A DNA stretch of 28,400 nucleotides from Sphacelaria rigidula (taxonomy: Eukaryota > Phaeophyceae > Sphacelariales): the NCBI GenBank assembly GCA_964200075.2, contig CAXNAA020000099.1, forward strand, positions 1 to 28,400, in the 5' to 3' direction. Positions 10,002 to 21,200 of this stretch are shown in pieces (positions within the stretch are counted from its first letter, which is position 1; the number at the start of each line of letters is the position of its first letter). A program made the translations under genes and the position numbers. The notes below the pieces were generated by a model, which worked only from the letters and a program-made list of their open reading frames with translations, made no database searches and was not told the origin of the DNA.

Positions 10002-10619
10002 ATCAACCCTTTGGCCGCGAGGGTAGGTCACCTGCTGAATCGGCATCAATATTCACTTGAAAAAAGTATGCATCATCAAAATGGACAACCCACACCGCGG
10101 TCCAAGGGTTAACTACGAAATTCTCATTATCTGTCGCGCCCTGTATGCATGAAACACACACGACGAGCCATCCTCGGGCGCACCAACCACAATCCCAAGG
10201 TTACAATTTTACAACACAAGTAGTTGACCAAACAGCGTACATGTAATGCGGACGTGAGTCGGTGCAACCAACTATACCCACCATAACGGGAATCGCTCGA
10301 GTGATGGGTGGATTGGGTTGCTGGCCTCGCGTTTTGTGTCAGCTTGTTTCAGGCCCGTTTGATGAAAACGGTACGAGAGGACACAGTAAAATCGCTGATG
10401 GAGTTTCGCTCCCGTAGTGTCCAAGTGTGCAGCCCTCGTGACCCTACCCTTTGACCGCGAGCATGGGCCACGTGTTGAATGACCGCGAGCATGAAAAAAT
10501 AGTGCATAGCTAGATGACCTTTCCTCGGGCGCGGTGTGGGTCAAAGATTCGTTTTTCAAATGAACGTGATGCCGATTCAACATATGACCTATTATACCTT
10601 GGCGGTCGAAGAGTTGATG
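10002..10619. mobile_element. Inverted-repeat element with arms of about 65-70 bp and internal repeat modules
   Basis: The left arm 10002-10070 (TCAACCCTTTGGCCGCGAGG, GTCACCTGCTGAATCGGCAT, TTCACTTGAAAAA) is matched inverted at 10545-10619 (GATGCCGATTCAACATATGACC, GGCGGTCGAAGAGTTGA). Internal modules CCCTTTGACCGCGAGCATGG (10446-) and the complement at 10085-10114 repeat the same end motif. No coding signal. Confidence 0.65.
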
Positions 10620-11121
10620 GGGGTCATCTCAAAATTCTATTGAAATATGTGCTGGGGTATCTGCTCATACTGATATTTAGAGGGCATGCCCAGCTGGTGG
10701 ATTATCGAAATTCAAGGACAAATTCGGACAGCTTCTCCTGTACGTTGGTGTCCGTCGTTGTTTGCTATTTACCATATAGACTCCTTGACCAGGCTCAACA
10801 CGGGAAGCTGGCGAGCCGATACACGTCTGGAAGTATGGCGATTTGGAGGGGAACGCCTTGTGCACGTTGCGGAGCAAATCAGTCGCTGCAAAATTGCAAG
10901 TGGCAGTTTCAATGCTCTAGTACAACAGTACAGAATGATGAAGTAGGAAATGTGAGCGTACATGGGCGTATCTGTGGAACAATAAAGACCCCCAACCTTC
11001 AACAATCCAACGTTCCAAACCTGTACCGCACTGCACGGTACCATCAGACAGCACGAGAACAGAGGAGATCGCAACACCATCTGTCGACGGCGGAACCACA
11101 TGCCCACCAGCAATAACTCAC
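10620..11121 (-). other. Start of the minus-strand gene's intron, no exon recognised
   Basis: It follows the GTGAGT donor of the membrane-protein exon. Open frames on both strands run through it but show no domain. I could not place the next exon. Confidence 0.4.
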
Positions 11122-11401
11122 CCTTCAGATCCTTGAACTTGTCGTAAATAATATAGCAGTTCGTGCCTATCACCGCGAGTGCCAGAAGAACCGTTAGCAC
11201 AGCAAGGAACCTGAAGAAGCACAGAGCCCGCGAAGCCAGGCCGCTCTCCGGGGGGGGGGCATGCTCGGGAACGCCATCCTCCGGCACATCGGGTTTATCT
11301 TCCCCTCCTCCAACAGCTTCATCGACTAACTTGTCTGCTAAGTCTCCCTCGCCAGCGGCAGCTGCTTCTTCGTTTGTTGCCCATTTTGGGAGGTCGGACA
11401 T
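11122..11401 (-). CDS. First coding exon of an unidentified single-pass membrane protein
   Basis: The minus-strand ATG at 11401-11399 (context CACACAATGTC, A at -3) opens 93 codons, ending in phase 1 at a donor G|GTGAGT (11121-11116). The peptide starts MSDLPKWATNEEAAAAGEGD, continues acidic and Pro/Gly-rich to about residue 55, then has a hydrophobic helix at about 59-83 (LCFFRFLAVLTVLLALAVIG) flanked by Arg before and YDKFKDLK after. It is probably anchored in a membrane; topology is uncertain. I do not recognise the family. The frame is open for about 20 more codons upstream (GTIDKPLLDSHT just before the Met), so the true start could lie in an earlier exon. Downstream exons should lie below 11121 but I could not place one. 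It is divergent from the SR gene. Confidence 0.6.
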
Positions 11402-12107
11402 TGTGTGGGAGTCGAGGAGGGGTTTGTCAATGGTGCCCGTGCTTGGATTCTTGCGAGCCACGTTGAGGTCGTTGCAATATCAACTACTCCAGTTGATATT
11501 TTCGTGAGTATTCGTGGATGGAGATATGGAAAAGAGACGCTAGGCGTGCAGGCGTATGTTGTCGTGTTGCTGTTGTCGAACCTTTATCTTGTGTCGGCCA
11601 CTCAGTGCTAGTTGGTGTCTCGGGGTCTCTGAGCCTTTGCTCGGGATATGGCGGAAACTATAGATTTGACCCGTTTCTCAGACCCGTAGCCCGACCAGTC
11701 GAGGGCAGGGAAAGGTTATCGTCCGACCGGACAAAATCGGATTACTTTACGGATTGACCTAATCCAAGAATGGAGTACATCGGATCAGATTACCCCTCGC
11801 CTGTCGCGGTCTCCGCTGACAGCTTCCGCACAATTCCAAGCCCAAAGTACTGTACAGTGCTGAGAGCTGCCTGGATATCACTGTGCAAGACGGAAGAGAC
11901 GTATCGGTAGATAAGTGTGATAGCCTTGAGGGGGCATCTCAGACAATCGTATACTGTTGTCGTCTTCTTCTGTCCAGGCCACAAACAGAGTCAACGCAGG
12001 AAAACCATACCCGAGAATTTATCATCTCCAACGAACTCTGTATTTGGCGGAATTTTGGAGCATATCAGCACAACAGCAGCGCTGGGTAGGATCGGCGACT
12101 TGGAGTC
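11402..12107. promoter_or_regulatory. Divergent intergenic region, candidate bidirectional promoter
   Basis: This 706-bp stretch separates the minus-strand membrane-protein start from the plus-strand SR-protein start, so it should hold both 5' UTRs and promoters. I see no clear TATA box or CCAAT box and no repeat copy. It is one of the few stretches of this length in the window without transposon-like sequence. The call rests on gene geometry only. Confidence 0.4.
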
Positions 12108-12224
12108 ATGGTACCGCCTTTGCAGAAGCACGTGCTGTTTGTGGGAGGTATCGTGCCGGCTGCATCCACGTCTGACATTGAAGCGGAGTTCAAGAAGTTC
12201 GGCAAATGTGATTGTGATTTCAAG
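12108..12224 (+). CDS. SR gene exon 1 (start codon and first half of RRM)
   Basis: 117 nt, 39 codons, running from ATG to the donor AAG|GTCAGT at 12225. It encodes strand 1 of the RRM with RNP2-like LFVGGI, helix 1 and strand 2 ending DCDFK. The exon ends in phase 0 at the loop between strands 2 and 3, where SR-type RRMs have a short loop. The open frame reads on past the donor, but that part has no RRM similarity. Confidence 0.82.
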
Positions 12225-15200
12225 GTCAGTCAGTCCAGAAAGAGTTGCACAATCGGCATGGTAACTCCCATGTTGAGATTTTTTGCCAGTCCGTTGAGTT
12301 TGGTGACAATCCCATTCTAGCGATTACTCCGCCGCGCGTGGTGTTCCTCCTGGGCTCTGATAGCCCACGCGATGATACCCCAACTGGAGCGTACGGTAGT
12401 GTAGTCTATGTAAGTCGAGTGAACCGGCGCACCCATGTGAGCAATGAAAGGTAACTTCTTTGCGCTACGACGTTCATCATTAGGTCGCATCCTTGTACTT
12501 CTAGCCCCTCCGCCTGAGGAATGTGCCGACTCTATTGCGACCCATGTACTGTTGTTCACCTGTAAGCGGGTGCTTTTTGCTCTGGAATGATTGAGTCGGC
12601 AGCGCTTCTCCACCAACGACCAATTGGTGATTCTGAGCAGTGTCAGGCTTGTCATAGCCATCCCGGGCTTGAGCCAGCCATGCCAGGCTTGACATAGCCC
12701 GTGACATTGATGCAGGTGGCCCAAAAAACCGCTCATACTCGAAGCTACGAGTGCTGCTCTCGCTTGAATTTGCGAGCTACGAGTGCTGCATGCTGCATGA
12801 TCAGTGCTATGTGTTATGCATAATCATGTGGCGGATTTTCTATCGTGAGTCATTTCAATACAAATCAAACCCACCACCTATTGTGCTGTCTAATCGACTC
12901 GTACAGTAGAGAGAACGTCAGCCCAAGTGCGCTCTTTCAGTGAGTACAGTACTTTGATGCAGATTCTTGGCAACTTTGTGAAACATGCAGTCCTGCTGCT
13001 CCATGGGTGTCCACTTCCCCGTATGCCGTGCTGTTTCAGCTGGGCGGTGCTGCATGAGTGAGCTGCTATGTAGTGAGAAACACTTCGCCGTACTTTCTAT
13101 GATAACACAGCGACAACAGAGGCGACATAAATCAACAGTCGGAGTCCTGGATCTTTTTCCAGGGGGGTGGAACACATTCGCGGATCGATTGCTCCTCGGG
13201 GTTGATCCACCATTCTAGCGCGCTAGCGCGTCGTGTTTGGTACATGTTTGATATATATATATCCACCGGTCTATCGCCGTTCTGGCTTATGGGAGTCTTG
13301 ACTCGTCTTTTCTTACAAGATCGTAGTTCTTGAAATTCCCGTCGCCTATAGAAAGAGCCTGCAAGGAAGTAGAGTTTTCACGCGAGTTTGTAGCCAAGTA
13401 GTCCATGATCGACACTCTCTACAACTGCTTAACTCTACAGTAGCACCCTACAGTTATGGGGGTGAATGAGGGCCATAACGACCAAAGAAACCAATACAGG
13501 AAGAAGAAAAAACGCGGAGGAATAACGAACAGGTCATGAGCTGTTCCAAGTAGGACACACGCTTCATCCCTAGTCAACCCCTGGACAACGAGCGTCGCCT
13601 CAGAACAGTTTCACAGGAGGCCCGAGAGGCGCGGAACGACCATGCTGACCAATCATGGTCGTCGAAACGAGCACGTAGTTCCCCTACAGGTAGGATACAC
13701 GTGGTCTACTTCACTGTCTACTGTGGCGTTATTTCTCATTCCGGTCATGGCAATTCAACCATAGATAACATGGGCACAAATAACGTGTTTTATACTCTGC
13801 TCGAGATCTGTGCCGCCTGTCTGTAGCGTTGTTGCGGAACATGAGGCAGAGGAATCAGCAGCACGCAGTAAATTATGTTCGGTGGAGAGCGATGGCACAC
13901 TGACTATTTCTTATCGTTTTATCCAGCGGAGACATACAGCACACATGGTGACTCTGCACGCTGTTGACTGCACTCTCAAAACCGGTCAGGGGTTCTCCGG
14001 CACTTTTTTTATTTAGATGCCCAGCATCCGCATCCAAGGCCATGCAGATGCAGCACCCACCTAAGCGCAAATGGAGACCGCAACACCAACCCCGGCCACC
14101 GCAAACATACCGCGGGCACGGCGGCAATCATCGCTAACGTTGGGTACACTATCCCGTATTTCAATGGACAGAGCATCGCTTGTGAGAATGCCGTCGTCTT
14201 TGACATCATCCTTCCTCCGCACGGTCTTGTACTACGACTGCGGGTGCCAGAAGACCGGCAAAACCATGTGTGACGGAACCTAGACTAAAATCAAGTTTGT
14301 ACTATGAAATGTACCATGAAACGTGGATGGACTAGTAAAAAATTAACCCTTTTGGACCCCTCCCCTCCTGTCCCCTGGCCAAACACCTTATTATGAGAAG
14401 CCCTGACGAAGAGGAAAACATGGAAATAGAATAGGTCGATAGCAACCATTTTTATAGTGGAAGACTGAAGAAGAATGTCCTCCCTGGACAAAAATAGGGT
14501 AAGGTTTGTTCAATCATACACACCATGCAACGGATGAAGCGTGTCCAATTATATCCATCGACAATAATCAGCAAGATCACTATGAAATATTCCATTCAAG
14601 AAACAGCGATGGGCTCCAGGGTCCAACCTGGCACGTTTGTATATTAGCATTTGTAGATAAGGGAAGCACCTCCTTGACGAGCTGCAGCATCGGGTGGCGA
14701 GTTTGCCAAGCCACACTGTACATACAGCATAGTATGGCTGAACCCAGCGAAATCCCGTCACCAATGTGGAAGGCACAGTGGGTTGTGCGTGCGGTACATG
14801 GCGGGCGTAACCGCAGGCGATATACATGTACACGGGAGGGAGCCAACGGGCACCGCCTATCGTAATTAGGCCAGATGAAAAACAGTACAGTCAGTAAATA
14901 CAGTAGGTAAGACTGTTGACTCGCGGCTACACTCCGTGCAAGATCAATATGAGTATGTCGTGAAAAGTCGGCCACGAGAGTAAACGGCACGAGACGACAG
15001 CGGTAGCCGGCGTCATGAATCTCGTGCAGCATGAAGTATGCAACGGTCGGGAACGATCAATCCGCGGTATAGATGTGGTGGGGCAACTGTACCTTTCGCT
15101 ACGCCGTTGTGTAATAGTCAGCTCGAAGTATGATGTTGTCGGCACGTACTTGGCAAAGCGCAGTTCTGTGCATGCCCCGCGTTTCACCGAGATATTTTCA

Positions 15201-18200
15201 AAACACAATACAGACATGACACGAAGCAGTAAGGTATCACCCCTGGGGCGACGGCACTTGGCAGACTCTACACCACAGTGACGGTGCATTAACTGCACGG
15301 CACATGGCGTCTGCGTCGCCTTTACCCATTTTTTCAAACGGCGGGATGGTGCTGTCGGAACGTGCATGAGCGCGATGTTGTGCATTACGTGAGTCTGCAG
15401 TGGAGATTACCCCAAACTGCTGTAAACACACCCAGTACTGTACGAGGCAGTATCGCAGCGCCCCCGGCGGCACGGAAAAGTGACTGCCTGGGATTGCATT
15501 ACACCGCCAGTTCATAAATAATACAGCGAATGTGCCATCGGCGTTGCCCTTGTTGCTATGACGCTGCAAAGAGTATAAACTGCAGCGGGCAGGGCGGGCA
15601 GGTCAGGCGGCGAGCATGCTTTACAGAGGCCTGCCGCGCACTGTAGCCGGAGAAGGAGCTCATGAGTGTAGAAAAAAAACGCCGACGGGTCCTGGACCTC
15701 GCCGCAGCAAAAAAATAGGAAACCTTCTCTTGTTCCACTTGTCACTCGTACGGGTCTGAAAAATACGCGTTGAGCCAAAAATGTTGCGCCTAAGCTGTTA
15801 ACCATCAACCATATCTTGCTCAAAAACCGTCAATTGCAAAGCATCAATTTTCCATGGTGATTTCCAAGAGGGCTCATTAAATTTCTTGAAATTAGTGTTC
15901 GTACTATGACAATAAACCCGTACCTACGGGCCCACCACCGTCAGTGAATGGCTTGTTGAATTATTATTTTATTAAGTTCGTCACACTAGCTCGATCTCTC
16001 GAACCCGTGGTCACAGAGTGCAAGGAGCATACCACCCATGCCCATAACTCGAATAACCCGCAGAGGAAAGCGAGAAACAAAAACATCCACACGACAAAGA
16101 GCACCTACACTACGAAAGATCGTGTAAGACTGATGGGAGATTTCATATGGGCCAGGTCGTTATTTCGAGGTGACGCTTGTATTTGTGATTGATAATGATT
16201 GGCTCATTTCATTTCTTCTGTAGGCACGTGTCGATGCACACTTTCCCGAGATAAAGTACCCCAAGTCGGCCCCCATTCACTCCCATAACAGGAACTGTAA
16301 ACCATGACAGTAACTGTCAAGCTGCAATGTGGCCAGAACCCTAAGCCTAGGCAAACCGAGAACCGTAAACCGTCAGACAGAGGTCTCGAGAGTACTTGAG
16401 ACAACTTCTGCGCTTTGCGACTGTCCGCACGTTCGACGAGTCCGATTCCCCGAAATGGCGGTGTTCCGCCTGATTTGTGTCTAACATTCTATTCCCCCCC
16501 CCCAAAGAAAAAGAAAGAGAAGTGGTGAGACACCCATTAGGCAGTGTAAAAGCAGTGGCTGTGGAAGTGGCGATACCAGAAAATGAAGCGACTCATTCGA
16601 GGCTGTCATCCAAATGCGAGATAATCACTACACTTCGGGCCGAACAATCTTACCAGGATGAAGCTCACCCTTCATGCGACTCGCCAAAAACACCACGGCG
16701 CTTCGCGCTTGGTGATTGAGTGTGAGCCTGGTCCGGCGAAACCCCGGCGTGCTCCGTCCCGGCTTTATAGGGATGCGAGGTCAATGGTCTTATGACCATG
16801 GCATGCAAGATCACGAGTACAACCCCGCCCCCCGAGAAAAAATAAAGGACACGTTAAAGTCAGAAATATTTGAAGAATCATGTCATGTAAAATAGTGGTC
16901 GCAAAAATGCATAGAAAAACTTCATAGCTACTTCATGTACGAAGTGCGGCTCAATGCTACCCACGGCAGTGCACAAAATGGCGATGGATATTTTCCTAAA
17001 GCGAACGGTACAAACATTTTACATGCACAGTGGCCATTCTCCATCTTGACACCTGATACACACAGAACCAGTGTTGAGCCGGCGATGAAGTCACCTTGGT
17101 TACCACCCCCTGAATAACAAGACCTAGCGGGGCCAACGGATTCGATCAAGCCGGTAACAATGCAGAGAAACATGAGCGCAGACAGTCCCGGATGGCACAC
17201 CCGCGATGAACGCTGACTCAACTTCTCTGACTGTAGCGATGTATGTCTCTTCGAAAGAACCAACGCCAGATATTGGTATTAATACATTGCTTCCATTTTA
17301 CCCTCCCTGAGTGCGATCGCGACAACTCGCGCTGTACGAATCCCAGCGGAATGTCTACGGGCATGGGAGAAGAATCTACTAGTAGCCGTCGTTTGAGTCC
17401 AATATAATGCTCAAAACCCAGGATCGTACATACAAAAGGGCAGTATTTTACACGCTAGAAAGTGAACTAAGGGCGCTTGCGAAGACAACAGAATCTGCTG
17501 CAATAGACGCCAATGTTGTCGTTAATGGCTGCCGCGCCCCGGTGATGTAATGGTCCGACTGTCGCCATGAGGGTGGAGAGAACGAGGGTTCCATTCCCGT
17601 TGCGTTGGGTTTTTCGTCCTAATATCTGATTTCCACCGTGGAAAGCGTGAGAATGTGAGTAAACAATGTGGTTGACGTGAGTTGACGCGGTGCGGAAGTT
17701 CTGACCCAATCCGGGAGACCAACATCAAGGCGTGTATCGCGGAGAGATGGGTTGATTCCTTGAGACTAGTAGACCACGGACTCGTCCCGAGGAAGGGAAG
17801 GGATTCGAATTGTGACACATAAAATAAAATGAAAATAAAATTATAAAATTATAAAAATGGCCATCTATCCATCGGTTTGTCTGTCTGTTGTCGTAGTAAC
17901 ATCTATCGACAGGCTCCCATCCCACACTATTGCCCGGACAGCAGCAGTCTTTTGTGGCCCTATACGGAGAGCTGTTGCGGCCGACACATCGATGGATATC
18001 TGCCAAATCTGTTGATGGCGGCAATGGCTGTTGATCGATCGGGTACAAAATCTACTGTTGATGGCGATGGGTATCGACAGATACATACCAGAATCTACTG
18101 TGGTACATGCCTGTCGATAGATATCCTCTGTCGTATATCGCCACATCTACAATACTTGATACTGTCCGAGTATAGAGCATATTAAAAACGATTATAAGTC

Positions 18201-21200
18201 GAACTTGAACATGCGGATATATGGTGATACCATCAACACTTTGAAAAATAACGTCACGATTCTAAAAATTCGGAACGGGTCTATGTTTTCGGAATCGGTG
18301 ACATGTGTGGACAGGTTCACGAGTTTTGTCGTTCGTGTGTTGGTACTCAGGGTTCTCCCTCTGACGAACAAGAGCGCCTAGAGTACTCACGTGCGTGGAT
18401 GAGATGTGCTTATACCTGAACAATGGACTGTAAGGGAACAGTACCGCCACGAAATGTGACCGTCGATGTTCATTGTCGGCCGCAATCGCCTAACATCACT
18501 GCCTATCGATAGCTACTTCTGTAGACAACAAAATATTCGGAACAAGAGACACAATGTATCACTGCCATGGCAATGGAGCGGCGAGGTCGTCTACTGATGT
18601 GTACTTTGTTGCAGTAGCCTCTGAATTGCGTCCACTGATGTCTGTTGCTAGTCACAGCAGGATGTGAATCGGAGCCAGCAATTTCTATTGCTGCCCACAA
18701 GAAGATATGAATGGCGGCCGCCAATGTTCATGGCTGCAACATATTGCGGGAGCACCAGTATCTCGCGACAGCTTGGAGTTGATTCGCGCGCGCACGGGTG
18801 TGTGTGTGCTAAACACTGAAGCAGGGATATATTTCTCCTTCCCCCGCGCCATGTCGCCTCATTTTGCTCGAAGGCGTCGAGTATACTTCGCTCGTCACAT
18901 ACATGATACATCGTGATAATTATTACAGTCATACCCGCTGTGTGCTGTGGTTTTCCCCGGCGAAGTGGGAGTCAAGTGTCCGGCGTGTAGCTCGAAATGT
19001 CACGATATTCGCCATCATCTGGGAGCGTATCTTATTTGGGCGTTCATACCGTTATAAAAATGGAAGATATATGGGCCGGCGCAACACTGGGACTCATGCT
19101 GTAGCGTCAAATAGGCACCACTTTCACTACGCACGAGTCACGAGGTTGGTCGTCATATAAATGCCATACTCCAAATGTCTGCGGTACTCTCAGGCCCTAT
19201 TCTCGGAACAGAAAGCGTTGTGTGCTCATACAGTTGAGATATGGCGCGAAACCGGTGTCGTGCTCGCAGACAGAGAGACTGCTCACGTGTAGCGTCGGGA
19301 TCACCGGCGTTGAAGGTCTTTGTTCCGAAAGAACGCTTGGAGCCGAAGGGGTTGAAGTCGGCATGTCGTGCTAACCTCGAGACGGAGCACCGTGAAAAAG
19401 GACACAGTATCTACGTTTTCGCCTTGGACAGCTGTTCACATTTTGTGATTTGTTGGAAGTGAAGTTGCCGTGCCGGAAGGGCGGTGCCCCGCAGTGGACG
19501 TCTGCACATTTGCCGCCGGAAGTGCTTTCCTTGTACAAATGTCATGATCCAGGATATCAATCTTAACCGCCCATAAGACGGGTGTATCTTTTTGTTGGAT
19601 CTCCATTTACGGCCAGCTCTCTAGTGTGGGCTCGACCATGGGGTTATATCCTAGAACATGTATCACCGCAACTGTTGTTAGGTAAAAAGCGTGAGCATAA
19701 GTGGAGTCTTGCCGAAAATGGAGTTGAAGAATTTTCAAGTCGGCTGCAGCAGTACCCGACCCGTCCGTGGCTACAGGCATAACGCCGAAGCTCGTTGGTA
19801 TCGCATCAGTTAATTTATCGATTGCGTGCATTTATTCATATGACAAGACATGAGAATAAATGGAGGCACTGACTTCAATAACGGGTCGTAGTCATGCTGT
19901 AGTAACGGCTCGATATCAAACGTGCGTTTGGCTGAATCAAAAGTACCCGAAGCCAAGCCGATCGCGGCTGCGGCGAAATTTGTCCAAAGGGGTCAGTGCC
20001 GTCATCCTTGACGGACCATTTTTCTGTTGTAAAATGCTCCGTTCCTGTTCCATCGTATCATTTGTATCTAGTATACTCACAGTGTATATTACTGAAGATA
20101 AGTTACGGCAAGACCACAAATGTACGTGTCCATTTTTTGCCGCCGTACCCCTGCAAGTAGATCACTTCGCATTCCGAGGAATTTCTCCGCTGCTGCTGCT
20201 GCTGCTGCTGTCTTGGAAAAAAATGCAATAAGCAGACCTTCGGCCACCACGTCTAAATCTCAACTATCAGCATCGCGGGGTTGACATGCAGTGGTTTCCC
20301 ATTCATCCATTCATCCATTCATCATGACTTCCGCGGAATATGTTTCCCACCTGCTACCCTTCTGTTATGTGTTGACTGTGCCCCAATGCGTGCACTCATG
20401 CCGCTAGTGTTCGTGCTGTTTTTGCCCTCGCCGCTACCATCGGCGATGACTCGCCCCCCCCCCCCCCCCCCCCCCCCCTTTCTATCGGTCATTCCCCCCC
20501 CTTCCTTTATACCACATTCACAAATACCACGGACCCTCCTCCCTCTTTAACCTTGTNNNNNNNNNNTTTGCCCCCCCGCGTGCCCCCCTGGCCCCTGTGT
20601 TTGTGCTTTTTTTTCCCCCCCCCCCCCCCCCCGCGGTGATCCCCCCCCCCCCCCCCCCCTCCCCCGTTTATTGTAGGGAAAATTCGGCTTCATCGAATTC
20701 GAAGATCGCAAAGAAGCCAAGGATGCCATGCTCCACATAAGCGGGATGAAGTTCGGGGGCGGGCGACTCGGAGTCGATGTGAGTATCATATGTAGGATCG
20801 CATGCCTTTTTTCTTCTTCTTCTTAGTCCCACCTTGAACCCCCCCCCCCCCCCCCCCCCCCGCCCCCCCTCGCTCCCCCTGCCCCCTACCCCCCCNNNNN
20901 NNNNNGCTTTAGTGATGTTTAGCGCGTCTGACGCATACTTCTTTTCCCTTTTTCCCTTAAACCCACCCCCCCCCCCCCCCCCCCCCCCCTCCCTGGGAAC
21001 GAGTCCGTGGTCTCAAGAGATCAACCCATCTCTCCCCGGTACAGGCCTTGCATTTTGATCCCACGCATTTGGTCAGCACTCCCGCACCGCGTCAACTCAC
21101 GTCACACGAAATCAGTCCACTACAGGCTGGGCCGCCCAAGATGCGAACAGGATTGTTGATACGCAGGTCTTAAGCTCAATTTTGAGTCGTTTTTTGATGA

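Larger units (their letters stand above)
12225..20676 (+). other. SR gene intron 1 (about 8.45 kb)
   Basis: GTCAGT donor to TTGTAG acceptor. It holds a dispersed repeat copy (16141-16290), a full SINE (17534-17855), an inverted repeat (17899-18125), a GCT run and long C runs with one N gap near its 3' end. Short open frames inside it on both strands show no recognisable domain, and I do not call genes in it. 12430-13440, 13680-16140, 16300-17520 and 18180-20180 show nothing firm beyond small hairpins. Confidence 0.75.
20457..20989. repeat. Poly-C blocks flanking SR exon 2
   Basis: Runs of about 15-25 C occur at 20457-20478, about 20617-20632, 20641-20659, about 20840-20860 and about 20966-20989, broken by short other sequence and the exon itself. 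The template strand is G-rich. Confidence 0.9.

Noticed and set aside
10514-11116. 200-codon plus-strand open frame
   Set aside because: No domain. It begins inside the inverted-repeat element and lies opposite the minus-strand gene's donor and intron.
14506-15823. Several overlapping 100-150 codon frames on both strands in SR intron 1
   Set aside because: No recognisable motif, no consistent splice borders, mutually overlapping. Best explained as chance in about 50% GC sequence.
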